Below are positions 20,724 through 32,103 of a DNA stretch of 64,000 bases, in pieces (the first letter of the stretch is position 1; each line of letters starts with the position of its first letter). Below the pieces are notes generated by a model. It ran no database searches and had not been told where the DNA came from. It saw only the letters and a program-made list of their open reading frames with translations. This DNA is from Proales similis (Eukaryota; Rotifera; Eurotatoria; Ploima; Proalidae), in NCBI GenBank assembly GCA_019059635.1, contig JAGVRJ010000010.1:746501-810500 (forward strand), in the 5' to 3' direction. A program made the position numbers and the translations under genes.

Positions 20724-23235
20724 TTGGGCAGCCAATGTTCACTCGATTATTTCTTTTGATTTATCTAAAAGAGATGGGCAGACAATAAGAACTAGAACTG
20801 GAAAACGTTTTCAGAAGAATTCCAAATAACGTACGATCGTGATCACATTTATGCGATCGAAATGCGTGATCGAAACAGAGTAATAAAACAAGCGCGCGAG
20901 GGCTGGACAGCTGCTCGAGGCTGACCAATCAGAATTGGAACCCAATTCGTAAGCCCCGCCTTCGTCGACTAACTCGCGCGAACTCATCAACGAACATTGA
21001 TCACGCATGCTCGGTCGGTCAGCAGTGACCTATGGCCAGTTGGGGTGACCCCGGTCCTCTCCACTCCTTGGCTTTTTTAATTTACTGCTGCGCTCTCACG
21101 CCGTTTCCCGCTCTCGCAGAGCCAATGTGAGTAGGCATTGATTCACACGTCGCGGCATGGGCCCCGTTTGCAGCGACCAAACCACGGCGTGCGAGAGCCT
21201 GCTTGCCTGCTTGACTGCGAGAGTAGCAGAGCTTGTTTGGCTGCAGGCGTACCAACATTCAAGGCCGATAGTAATTTTTTTTCAAACTGCAGAAAGAGCA
21301 GAGTGAAGGAGATATTATATAAAACAAAAAAAAATGCTTGAATTCAAATAGCCAGAGAACGATGACCATATACTCGATATTTAAAATTAGACAATAAACG
21401 ACAAGCTGACTGAATGAACATGAATGAGCGTAACAGGCTATGTCTCATTCATATATAATATAGTTGGACAGGCGCGCACCTCCCATCCGGCGCTTATCCG
21501 CGCTCAAACACGACATCACTGTCCATTGAGTAAATATTTACTCGTTCGTTTGCATACACACACGAACGTGAGCGGGCGTAGGAGAAACGGCTCTGTCAGG
21601 CTCGCCTGACTATAGGTGATTGATAAGTGATTCGCACAGATAGGATGGGTTCGCTAATTAGCGATCAGAGCGGGTTAATTAGTGTCGGCCTTCTCTTTGG
21701 TTTGTTTCATCAGTGCCGGCTTGTTAGGTGTATCCTGTAGATGACTGAAGGCAACAAACAGTGCGTTCGCGCGCAACCTGGCTACAAACGGAAGAGAGGA
21801 AGCGCTGAACCGTGCAGCCTTATAGCACTGCCGCTCTTGGGCAAACATTCGGGCACATGAAGCTGGCAGACAGACTTACTTCTTCCCTCGACTGTCTTCG
21901 ACTGCTTGTTTTTCTCGATTTTACTGTCCGAGCGGAATACTCTCAGGGCGATTGCCATTCGTATCCAGCTTTGGGCGCTGTGCCGCCGAATAATCTGACT
22001 CGTAAACACGTTCGGCAATGTTTATTTGCTCGGACAGTCATTCTCGTTTCGTGATCGATTGCGCAACAATCTAGCTCACTTGGCCACTAATCACGCCCGA
22101 CCGCGCCCGCTCTTTGATTCGTTAACCAACGGCCATAAAAAACAATGCCTGTCATTTAGTAATTGGACTCTCTGCCCAATTACAATTGCGTAATTCGTTG
22201 CCTCAATCATTCTTTCTTGCGCTTTATTAGCGCTCAGATGCACCGACGCCGACCTCAATCATGTTTAATCGCGTCAAATGGCCTTTATCACGCCTCGGCG
22301 GTTGCTAATGAAAGTATTGCTGAAAACAAAAAACTTATTCGCCTGTTTTCTAAACTACGACCGTTGGCTCTGCTCCTCTTCTCTTGTGTTCTTCTCTTTT
22401 AAAACGGCCATTGGGTGAAAATTTTCGTTCCTTTTCACTCGCACTCGGCTCTGCGGTATTGCTCCCGCGTTGCTCTTCACAGCGGGTTGTACGCTAATTT
22501 AATAATAAACTCTCGAGTGAAATAAGAATCGGTCATCTTTGCCGGCTTGAGATCCCTCTGTTACATTATTGGCAAGCTGATGAATATAAAGAACTAAACG
22601 TCCACTCGTAAAATGCCTGAAAAGTCTGCTGCCTTCTCTTTACTCCGATCGATATCAATCCATTCTTGAGTATAGCGTCCAATTCACACGCAGCTGTTAC
22701 CTCAAATGCCTTTCTTTCTCTCTCTCTCACTCGAATATCTATCTATGTCAAGTAAGAGCAATGAATACACGCAGCTGAGTGGTCAACTGGTTCATTTAAT
22801 TTAAGAGATTGGATATGTCTGAGTAAAGTAGCCTTGGGCGAGGCGATTGAATGATAGGGGCGTGTCTCTGCAACACCTGTTATTACTCTCTTTTTTTTTA
22901 CCATATTTCGAGTGCCATTGGTGAGTGCTCCATTCACCAACTTGGCACCTTTTCAATCAATTTTATCTCATAATTATACATCCCACCTTGACAAGAGTTA
23001 CGACTCGCCTAATGCCCGAAAGTGCTGCATTAACGCCAAAATCATTATAGAACATTTCATGCTCTCTATCTTCTTCCAATTTCGACTACTTGCTTGTCAG
23101 GTCAATCACATAGCAAATCCAAGTCCCCTCGAGCAGTTGACTTAATCTTTCCCTGCCCCTTTTCACTCGATTGCATATGAAAACACTGCTTGACAAGGTT
23201 TACTCTTGAACATATTGTCCAATTTGAAGTTAACT
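20724..23235. other. 2.5 kb divergent non-coding region upstream of the CDK inhibitor and DHRS4
   Basis: No supported exon. A CCAAT box in good context (GACCAATCAGA) lies near 20923-20933, and a GC-box-like CCCCGCC is near 20955, both about 200-230 bases upstream of the CDK-inhibitor start. A 14-base palindrome lies at 21651-21664. A CT-rich run is near 22705-22730. The region likely holds the promoters of both divergent genes plus enhancers. Confidence 0.5.
21651..21664. promoter_or_regulatory. Perfect 14-base palindrome around TAATTA
   Basis: TCGCTAATTAGCGA reads the same on both strands and centres on the TAATTA core favoured by paired or dimeric homeodomains. It lies about 0.9 kb upstream of the CDK-inhibitor start. 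A second TTAATTAG occurs about 12 bases further on. Function inferred. Confidence 0.4.
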
Positions 23236-24349
23236 ATGGCAGGTCGATTGCTCAATAAAGTTGCAGTAGTAACTGGCTCAACTGAAGGGTAGAAGCTTCT
23301 GGGAACTCGGCATCTTTTAAAGGCTTTTTGAATATAATCAACAGGATCGGCTTCAGCATTGCCCAGCGATTCGCCCGCGAAGGAGCCAAAGTCATCATCA
23401 GCAGTCGAAAGCAGGAAAAAGTCGACAAAGCTCTAAATTTGTTAAAACAAGAGAACCTAGAATGTCACGGCCTTGTGTGTCATGTAGCCAAAGCCTCTGA
23501 CCGTTCCCGACTAATTCAAGAGGTGAATGCCCCTTTTCTTTGATTTCGGGCTCTTTAACAGAAAGGAAATAAATTTCTTTAAAGGCGGTGTCCAAGTATG
23601 GAGGCATTGACATTCTCGTATCAAATGCTGCTACCAATCCGGTATTTGGGCCCATATTCGATGTAATTAATGCCAATAGAACCATTCAATTTCAAAAGAA
23701 CATAAACCGTCATTTAAGATCGACGAAAATGGCTGGGACAAAATATTCGATACTAATGTGAAGGCAACTTTTTTCATGGTCAAGGAAGCGATTCCCCATC
23801 TGAAGAAGCGAATGTAGGATATTTTATTAGACGACCGAACCCAGACCTTTGTGATGCAAAATTGGCGCTCAAGAAACTCGTCGGTGCTTATAATCAGCTC
23901 TATTGCGGGCTATTCGCCTTTTCCGGTAGGCATTGTGTCCGCAATCAGCTTTATTACCAGTCTAAACCGATTAATTACATGACCAGCTGATTGCACCTTA
24001 CTCAATTAGCAAGACAACTTTAATTGGAATGACAAAAGCAATGGGCCCTCAGTGCGCCTCGATGGGTAAACTCGTCCTGTCTAACTTAATAAGTGTTTAG
24101 CGGCAATCCAATTCGCTTCTTTCAGGCATCAGAGTTAATTGTATTGCACCCGGCGTGATTAAAACCAACTTCAGTCGGGCACTTTGGGAAAACGAAGATG
24201 CACTGAAAGAAAATAACGATTGCTTCATGGGCCGAGTAGGAAGTCCTGACGAGATAGCAGGAGCGGCCGTTTTTCTGTCAAGCGACGACGCTTCTTATAT
24301 CACAGGCGAAACGTTGGTGATTGCAGGCGGCAACAACTCACGACTCTAG
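23236..24349 (+). CDS. DHRS4: Peroxisomal short-chain dehydrogenase/reductase, DHRS4 type
   Basis: NADPH-dependent carbonyl/retinal reductase of the classical SDR family. Exons 23236-23288, 23345-23522, 23585-23662, 23719-23813, 23874-23925, 23987-24065, 24126-24349; phases close to 252 aa. The Rossmann cofactor motif TGSTEGIG is split by intron 1. Next come NAATNP, catalytic SSIAGYSPFP and active-site Y-S-I-S-K (in LIAPYSISKTTLIGMT). Then GIRVNCIAPGVIKTNFS and the C-terminal DASYITGETLVIAGGNNSRL. The final SRL is a PTS1 signal, as in vertebrate DHRS4, so a peroxisomal location is well supported. Start is the first ATG of the Rossmann strand (MAGRLLNKVAVVTGS). Confidence 0.93.
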
Positions 24350-24420
24350 ACCCGTGGAGATTTTCAGCTGTCCAAAGCGCTCATATTTCTGATCCTTTAT
24401 TAAATTTTAGCAGAAATCGA

Positions 24421-26125
24421 TTAAATAAAATTTTGAGGCTTGGCCCGAGTGGCGACAAATCTTAAAGAATTTGAGCGAATTTCTTGTCGACTTCGAGATT
24501 TCGGTAAAAAGCTGCTCAGACGATGAAATAGTAGAATTCGGACTGAACGTCTGTCGAAAATGTGCAATATTCATGTACAGGCGCAAATAAAGGTCAAATA
24601 TGTTTACTTACCTGATGTTCTTGTTACTGTAGACATAGAGGAATGGATTTACTGTTGAATTAAAGTAGCCCAGCCACCAAATAATTAGTTGAACCGAATT
24701 GGGAAGTAAGTTGGGATAGAATTTTCCAAGAGGATAGAAAATACAGAAAGGTAGCCAACATATGGATATAGAGGCAACCAACAAGCCCAACATTCTGGCT
24801 GCCTTGCGATTGCGTTTGAGACGCATATTCTCAAAATGGTTGCTCTCGACCACTTCAAAAGAACTTTGCCTGGACAGATTGCAGGGAAAGCATTTAGCCA
24901 TGAGACCATTCGATAGCTCGTTTCGACCATTATCGTTTAGCTCTGCGTTCAGTTTTGGAAAGAATATCGTCGAAGGTGCCAGCGAGCGCTCGCTATGCAT
25001 GCCGCTTATGCTGGCAGAGAAATCGTTTGAAAAATTTTCACTTCGCCATTTGTTCATATTCCTCTGACACCCGTCGGACGCTGGCGAGCAATAGTAAAGT
25101 CCTGCCGCTTTCTTACGTCGTTGTTTGTTGGTGCGTAAATTACTAACACTGCACGAGGTCAGCTGGTTTTCTTTTCTGTAAGTATGAGTTGAATCTGCTC
25201 TGGGATCTCGTGAGCAACAGACGCATGATTTTGACATGAGAGCTAATCGAATTTGTTCTCGGCTGTTATCGGTCGGATTGTTTGGTTTGGATCGAATTTT
25301 GAGTTGAGGCATTTGAGTCTTGCGTTCGTTCAACGCTTGCTTTTCTGGCTCACTGAAGCGTGACGGGTTATCAATCGAATCGAACCGGCCTGAACCTCTA
25401 ACCTGTGCTCGCCTAGCAGTGTTTCCAGCATGCACGTAGCTGAACTCAAAGTCAAAGGCACTTTGATTAACTGCTGAGCTTTTTATGTGAATTATCAGCT
25501 TTGTATAAAACGCCACCATACATATAAAGGGTACATGGTAGAGAAGTGCGAACAGAGCGACAACTACATATTTATCAACAAGCAAATCACACACCCCTGG
25601 CTCATTCGGACCTTCGATTCGTCTAGAGCCGATAACTACAGGCAGCCAAGTTATGAAGGGAAGAAGCCAAGAGAGTCCGACTAACACAATAGTTCGCATT
25701 TTGGAGCTGTGCTTTATCTGAACGTATGACGATGTAAGCATCTTGTAGCGCTCAATTGACATAGCTGATAAGGTAAGAAAAGATGCCGAGCTGCAGAGAA
25801 AATCCACCGCCATCCAGCTGTCGCATAGCATTTGATTATACGGCCAGCTGGAACGGTTCGCTGTAAACATGATCATTATTGGCATTACGGCACATCCAAC
25901 CAAAAAGTCGGCCAACGACAGACTAAGAATAAAGTAATTACTGCTCGTGGATAGTAGACGTGCCTGCATTTTGATTGTGAGCAGAATTACTCCATTGCCC
26001 AGAGTGGTAATCAAAAAGAGTGGAATTGTAAGCGCTAGCACAGCTGTCTGGTACAGATGGTCTGAAGAGTTGGTGTGGATCAGTGACATATTTGATATTG
26101 ACAAAAGCATCATTCTGCTCGACAC
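24421..26125 (-). CDS. Class A biogenic-amine GPCR (histamine/muscarinic-like)
   Basis: Seven-transmembrane receptor at the plasma membrane. Exons 26125-24612 and 24550-24421, phase closing to 547 aa. The N-terminus has NxS sites (NMS, NSS). TM1 has GNGVILLT, TM2 LSLADFLVG, and TM3 SWMAVDFLCSSAS, giving the amine-binding aspartate (D3.32). The DRY position is ERY. TM4 is WLLPFITWLP. A long, basic, Cys/Ser-rich third intracellular loop (~220 residues) follows, then TM6 SISICWLPFCIFYP (CWxP), TM7 WWLGYFNSTVNPFLYVYSNKN (NPxxY as NPFLY) and helix 8 RRSVRILLF. The WLGY-NS-x-NP pattern and D3.32 fit histamine and muscarinic receptors best; the exact ligand cannot be set. A 3' AATAAA overlaps the stop (24424). 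Confidence 0.88.
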
Positions 26126-27809
26126 CTCCTCTTATTGTGGACTGTTGCAGTCTACCGCTTGTTTCTATCTAATCACAGAAACAGATCATCAGAAATAAAG
26201 AATTTCATAAAGATTAAGATTTAAATACGAAAAGCTAAGGCAGGTCTCCCGAAAATAATAAGCACATAAGAGTGGCAAAAGATTGATTTTAGAAAAATGC
26301 AAAACACCAAATATCCCTTGAGAACTCTTTTAAGGGCATTCTTTCAGATATAATTCATCATCATTATGACTATTATTGAATTTCGACTGATACTACGCTG
26401 AAAATTTCTTTTTTATATAAAAAAATAAACCCGCAATAATCCCGTTATTCAGCAAATTTTATGATAAAGCATCAAAAGCACAAGTTAAATGGAATGAGAT
26501 TATTTCATTTTGGCAAAAAAGAACTTGGATCGAAAATGCACCAAAATGGCAAACCATTTCACATCTCGGGCAGCAGAGCGACACAGATTAACTGGATTCT
26601 GTTGAAGAATCCGGTAACAGAAATTAAATCAATAAATAGACCGAGAAAGAAAAATAGACAAGAATGAAGAAATCAGGAGAAGAGAAAATGCACAATTATA
26701 GCGGAGAACGCTTTAGTTGCATCAGAATCTAAGCAGCAAGCAAATTGGCAAATGTAATCATTTTCACTCGATTACCAGAGAACATAAATCATCGAAACAA
26801 ACACTCCGACTAGAATAGCGGTTGGTAGCAATGGATGCCGAATGGCTGGGGCAAAAGAAAACAGAGTAAGAGAATGGCAAAAGATGAGTAAATATTCGCC
26901 AACTGCTTGATGTCAAAGTGTCGGCTAAATCTATTGGAAATAATTCGAGAAAAGAGGCAAAAAGGGAAGACGAACGGCGACAAATATTTACTGTGGATGG
27001 TGGTGACGATGACGGCTATGTGCTGTTCTCCACTTGCTATAAGCCATGCGAGAAAAAAATCAATTAATGCTAATAAAGCATCCAGTGCAAACACTTGCAA
27101 CAAAAAACAGGAATCGTCACATCCTCCTTTAGCATTCACAGCTCGACGGCTCATTCAAACTGTTTGCCAAAGGAAGAACGAGTGACTATGAGAAAGTAGA
27201 AACGAAAAACGCAAGCATTTCTTTTGAAAAAAAAGCGCAAAGCAAAGCATCAGCAGAAATGTAGAAAAGTGCTTTCGGAAATATTTCGTGTAAAATAACT
27301 GATAAGTTTCAGAGTAACATTGAAAGTAGCGGGCCTATTTAATTTCCTGTTCCAATGCGACATCAATTAGAAGTCTACAAGAAGCGTGCGAACTAGAAAA
27401 AAAAACTGGAAAAAGAGCGACAAGCGAGCAGCAAGCGCCTAATAGTAGAACATAATGCATAGTCTGGCCTGATTTGGATTGATAGCAAGCTTTTATCTGG
27501 GAACCAGTGAATAACCATAAAAAAGTAGAATGGAATGCTAGACAATGGCATGATCACTTACCTCCTAAAAACGATACCGGAAGTAAAATGAGGATAGGAT
27601 GAAGAAATGTAAAAATAATAGAATGCAAATTGTAACCACGCTTTTATTTCATCCAAGAGCAAGCTATTATGAAAGCAACAGACACAGAAGCGGCGCTCTG
27701 GCATCAACAGAATTTCAGTCGCGCCGATTTCATGTAGAAGAAGAGAATGCAAACATTTGATCAAATTGCGCATTTATTTGACAACTCTTGGTTTCAATCA
27801 TTGTAGACC

Positions 27810-27835
27810 GAGAGAGAGAGAGAGAGAGAGAGAGA
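27810..27835. repeat. (GA)n microsatellite
   Basis: Thirteen perfect GA units in the GPCR/CUT intergenic region. GA tracts can bind GAGA-type factors, but nothing here shows that. Confidence 0.9.
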
Positions 27836-29469
27836 AAAGAGAGCTCATAGATAAGGTCTAGCAATTGAAAATTCAGTTAGTTTGATATTTGCTTCCGTGC
27901 TTATCAGACAGAAACGCTTAATTTCGATTTTAAGACTTATTTTGGGCTTATCAAGCAGATCGCTTCAAAACCTTATTGCGTTTAAAAAACAAATGCTCCT
28001 TATGTATCTGATCGTCATTCTTCCTTCGGTGAATCGCTTTAATGCTAAGCAGCTCAATCTCTCTTGATTTCACTTGAACGATCTAATTTCAACACGCGAT
28101 TTTGCTACGTTTGACACACTCGCATGACGAAAAGATGCTGACGTCTGAAAACAGCAACGATTCAGAAAATTGAATTAAATTGGATAATTATGAATGAGAT
28201 GAGAAATACAACAGAACGAAGGAACGTAGGAATTTGTCGAATAAACTAGTGACAAATAAACGCCAAATGCCGAATCATCTGAAAGATTTGCTTCCAGGAA
28301 GCATTTAATTACCGTCAGTCTCATTGTTATTCTGTTCAATACATCATCAACTCAGCACTAAGTCTGAACAGAACAAAACAACCCACGACTTAAAATCTAA
28401 TAGAAAAAGGCAAAGCAGAAATTGGCGATGAGACGATGGGGAAAGATTGCAAAAGGGTTTTTGTCGATAAAATCTGGCGGGATCGTAAACCATGTGCATG
28501 ATTATTAAGCATTTAGTCGCTTTCCATAAGCCTGAGCTTGCCTCAAGCTCTTATCGCCATCCAGCCAGTCAAGCTCAGAGGTCTAGTTCACCAACGACGC
28601 GCATAAATTCAGCAGGCAGCCTAAAATTCACTCGTCGTTAATCTTTTTTTTTTCATATTTAACTCAAGTAAAAATAATAATGGAAAGGCCCCAATTTAGT
28701 TTTGATAAAGCAGAGAAAAATGTAGCCCTAATGGAAGGTGCTCTTCAATCAGCTAGCAGCTGACATGCAACTGCTACAGAACGATCGTATTTCTGTTATC
28801 CATACTTTATCTATCGGCAAAGGGGCGAAGAATGAATAAATGAGGTGAAGAGTAGGAAACAAGTCCTGAAGACTTTTGACGGGCCCAATCACATAAATGC
28901 CAATCAATATGTTGGATAATATTCTGGGCCTGCGAGGCTTGTTCCCAATAGCTATTTTAGAAGCCTTGGTCTCTAGCTCTTAATTATCAGATGGGAAAAG
29001 CTTGGTCAAACCCTGCTGCGGTATTTCTCCACTCAAATACTCCAATCAATGATTCATTTGTTATCAGTAAGAGATCTACTAGCTTATCCTATTCTTCTGT
29101 CTATTTAATAAATCATCAAAGAATGAATTAAAAATACACTTGAAGCTAGGAGGAAGGGAAAGCTGGAATGTGTAAATATCACATGGCTTGTTCAATTATT
29201 TAGGCAAGATTATGTGTAAATATAACACTACCAACAACAACATGACAACTAGAAATGGAATTGTTCGTACAAAGAAGGTATACAAAGAAGGCTTGAAAGG
29301 AATTTTCATGCTTGATCTTTTTTGATGAGCCAGATTTTGAAAGCTTTAAAAAGGATCTAGAGAGATATGCGAGGAAAGCAGGTAGAAAGTTTGGACAAGA
29401 AATTGAGCTGAGATTGAGTTTTCAAACTCTGCGATTTAAATAAAAACACTATGATGCGAAAATAATTGC

Positions 29470-29544
29470 TTGGCTCTTGAATCAATTTATAAATTATTTT
29501 ATAAATAAATATATATATATATAAATAAAAGAGTCAAGAGCCAA
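29470..29544. repeat. Inverted repeat with AT-rich loop
   Basis: Perfect 11-base arms TTGGCTCTTGA (29470-29480) and TCAAGAGCCAA (29534-29544) around a 53-base almost pure A/T loop that includes an (AT)n run. It could be a hairpin/cruciform, the remnant of a miniature inverted-repeat element, or a small hairpin RNA. No target-site duplication was evident. Confidence 0.6.
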
Positions 29545-29882
29545 AACCAATATGTGCAAGAAGCAGGCAAGGCCAGCGCTTGTTCGCATGCTGGCTTGCC
29601 TTAAGAGGTTTTATGTAAAAATAGAAATTCAAGCCAGAAAGAGAGCGAGAAAGGAAAAGCTTGATATTGAAGTTAATATTTTAAATACATATATATATAA
29701 CTTGATCTGTTTTCATATTGTTTGTGTTGGCTCGGTAAGGGAAATTGAGCAATCAAAATGCGGTGTGCGGATGTATGCATATGTGCGTGTTTGTTCTGAA
29801 TGTAACCAAGAAAGTCATAGCTAAAGTAACCGAAAAATGTTCTTGAAGAAACTTGATCGATCAAAAAGCTGGATAGAATAAA

Positions 29883-31298
29883 ATGAATGCATTTCCAAAC
29901 TTATTTAGCACCCATGGACCTGGCCCATGCCTTACACCACCTTCAGTCGAATCCGGGAAATCGGACATATTTCAAGTGAGAGACTCAGATTTTATATCGC
30001 TTGAAGCAACTCAGCTATAATAACTTCATAATCCAACCCAGAAGGAGTTTGCTAAATTTCGTCTCTTTCTCCAAGAGCATCATACCTTACACGCGAAGTT
30101 GAGCAATGAATTTGATTACTTCCATCATTTGCTCAGTCAAGATCCGGTAATTTCTGTTTCCTTTCTCTATTTATTTGTCTGAGTCTATATCATTATCCCT
30201 TTTGACCGGTTTGTAAAACAATTACAGGCAAACCATGCCACCATGATGATTCTAATACAGCAATTTAAAATGCGACTAAAAGATCTTGAGAAGCGTATTG
30301 TTGGCTCAGAAATCTTCTTGCTCAAGTTAGGTACCTTTATCGCTGATTATACAGGTTAGATTATCGATTTAATCGCAGTATGGATCGAATAACTGTGCTG
30401 ACGTACACTTTCTCCATAAATCAGCCTCATTTCATTTGTCATCCGAGCAGTTCAACTCATGGCAAACTAGCGAGCAGCAGTTAATCAGCGAAAAGCCGCC
30501 AAAACCACACGATCCAGGCTCTCAAGTATTTCCCACTGACACAGAGAAAAGTTCCGCAAGAAGAATTAGTGGGCAAACGTTCTATGATGTGGAAAAAATT
30601 GAAATCCCTGGTTTGTTAGCTGATGGCCTTAAAATTTTATCCCATTAGTTTCATGAATTTTTTTAGACGAAAGTACAGAACAAATCGCCAGGCGCCTAAA
30701 AGATTTTCTAGTCCTCAACAACATCAGTCAGAAGAACTTCGCCGAGTCGGTTCTTAACATGAAACAGGCAAACTTCAGCTCATTGCTGTCGCAACCGCTG
30801 TCATGGTCAACGTTGACGAAAACGTTTAGGGATCGTTATCTCGCTATTTATTGTTGGCTTAATGATCCAGATCGTCTAAGCAAACTCAAGCCCGAAATTA
30901 GACCTCGAAAGAGAAAATCTCTCGTACTTGATGAAAATATCATCAATAGTGTTAATGGTCAATCCCAATCAGAATCAAAAACTTCAACACAAGATTTAGA
31001 CGAGCCACTGCCCGAGGATGATCTTGTTGAGGGCAAGTTTGAGCAAGAGCAACAAAAACAATCAGAACAACTGGAAGATCCAAGCTGTTCTGATAGTCAG
31101 CAGCCAAGCAGTCGAGCGCGAACACTCATGTCTTCGTATCAAAAACATCGCTTGCGCGAGTATTTCATGGAAAACGCTTATCCCTCACGATCCGAAATTG
31201 AGCAACTGGCGCTTGAGATGAATCTAGACTATAAAAAGCTCACTTATTGGTTTAATAATCAACGCCAAATGCATAAAAATCTCATCAAAAAGTGTTAA
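29883..31298 (+). CDS. CUT-domain homeobox transcription factor, divergent single-CUT type
   Basis: Nuclear DNA-binding protein. Exons 29883-29975, 30042-30146, 30228-30330 (or 30354), 30425-30610, 30667-31298; phases close to 372 aa (380 with the longer exon 3). The N-terminal ~100 residues form a helical region (KEFAKFRLFLQEHHTLH...) that I do not recognise. A single CUT domain spans about residues 165-240: TEQIARRLKDFLVLNNISQKNFAESVL, SSLLSQPLSWSTLT, YLAIYCWLND. An acidic/Gln-rich linker follows, then a C-terminal homeodomain ending YKKLTYWFNNQRQMHKN. The invariant W48, F49, N51 and R53 are present, with Asn at position 50 and Gln at 52. One CUT suggests ONECUT, but the homeodomain reads closer to CUX/SATB (AYPSRSEIEQLALEMNL). 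I leave it unassigned within the CUT class. Confidence 0.85.
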
Positions 31299-32103
31299 GC
31301 CACTAGAGTTCGGTAACTGAATTGCCTCTTTGGCATTTGATGTAAACTCAGCCCTCAACTAGGTCCAACAGAAAATAACTGCTTTACTCTATTTATAGCA
31401 TGCCTTTGCTTTTTTATAATTCGTACGGTAATTTATTGCAATAGCCTTGAGACTGAATTTGATAAAAAATAAATGCAGATTTATTCTTTTTTCAGGGAAA
31501 TGTCCAAAATTTTATCTTATTTCAATATTTATAAATTTTTCATTTTCGGTTAAAAACGAAGAATCGACGAAGGAGCAAAATCAAGCACACTTAAGTTTGC
31601 AATTCGACTCAGAGGTACAAGGCCTTAAAGATTTAGGCTTTGTTAACTTTAATTGCTTGAATAACCCACAAAATACTTAGATTTGGGGATTTTTGGGGAT
31701 GTGTCTAGGCCTTGCGTCGCTTGATATTACTCAATTCGAAATAAACGAACAATAGGCAACGCATACCAAATTAACAAAATTAGCTATTCAATGGTAAAGA
31801 TGCTCAGATTCAGAGCCAAATCACCTTATTTTTGAACACAGTATGCAGAACGACTGATAGAGCGCCCAAGCGTTTAATAAAATGAATATTTCTTTATTCT
31901 CAATCATGGACGAGCGCACATGAGAGCTAATTTACTTAATTGAAATATCTTAGGAGTTTCTCTTGAAACAGTGAATTAAATGCGGTTGACTTGAACGCCA
32001 AACCCAATGAAGCAAAAGGCATGAATATTTCTCCGTATAAAATTGAGTTAAATAGACACAAAAAAAAACAAATTTCGACCAAGATACCTTTATTATAAAG
32101 AAA
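31299..32103. other. Spacer between CUT gene and CAP-protein gene
   Basis: AT-rich, no supported gene. TATAAAA at 32036-32042 lies 62 bases before the CAP-protein ATG and may be its TATA box. AATAAA occurs near 31470 and 31740. Confidence 0.5.

Larger units (their letters stand above)
26126..29882. other. 3.75 kb divergent non-coding region between the amine GPCR and the CUT-homeobox gene
   Basis: AT-rich, with no supported exon. Contains a (GA)n repeat at 27810-27835, an inverted repeat at 29470-29544 and an (AT)n run. Both flanking genes start from it, so it likely holds shared or separate cis-regulatory DNA. The few longer open frames (e.g. 29552-29824) have no family likeness. Confidence 0.5.

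Noticed and set aside
24762-25146. Plus-strand open frames of 63-101 aa
   Set aside because: Antisense shadows of the GPCR exon, which has strong family motifs on the minus strand.
29552-29824. 90 aa plus-strand frame
   Set aside because: Compositionally random, no family likeness, in AT-rich non-coding DNA.
31447-31680. 77 aa frame after the CUT gene
   Set aside because: Low-complexity, probably 3' UTR; no motif.
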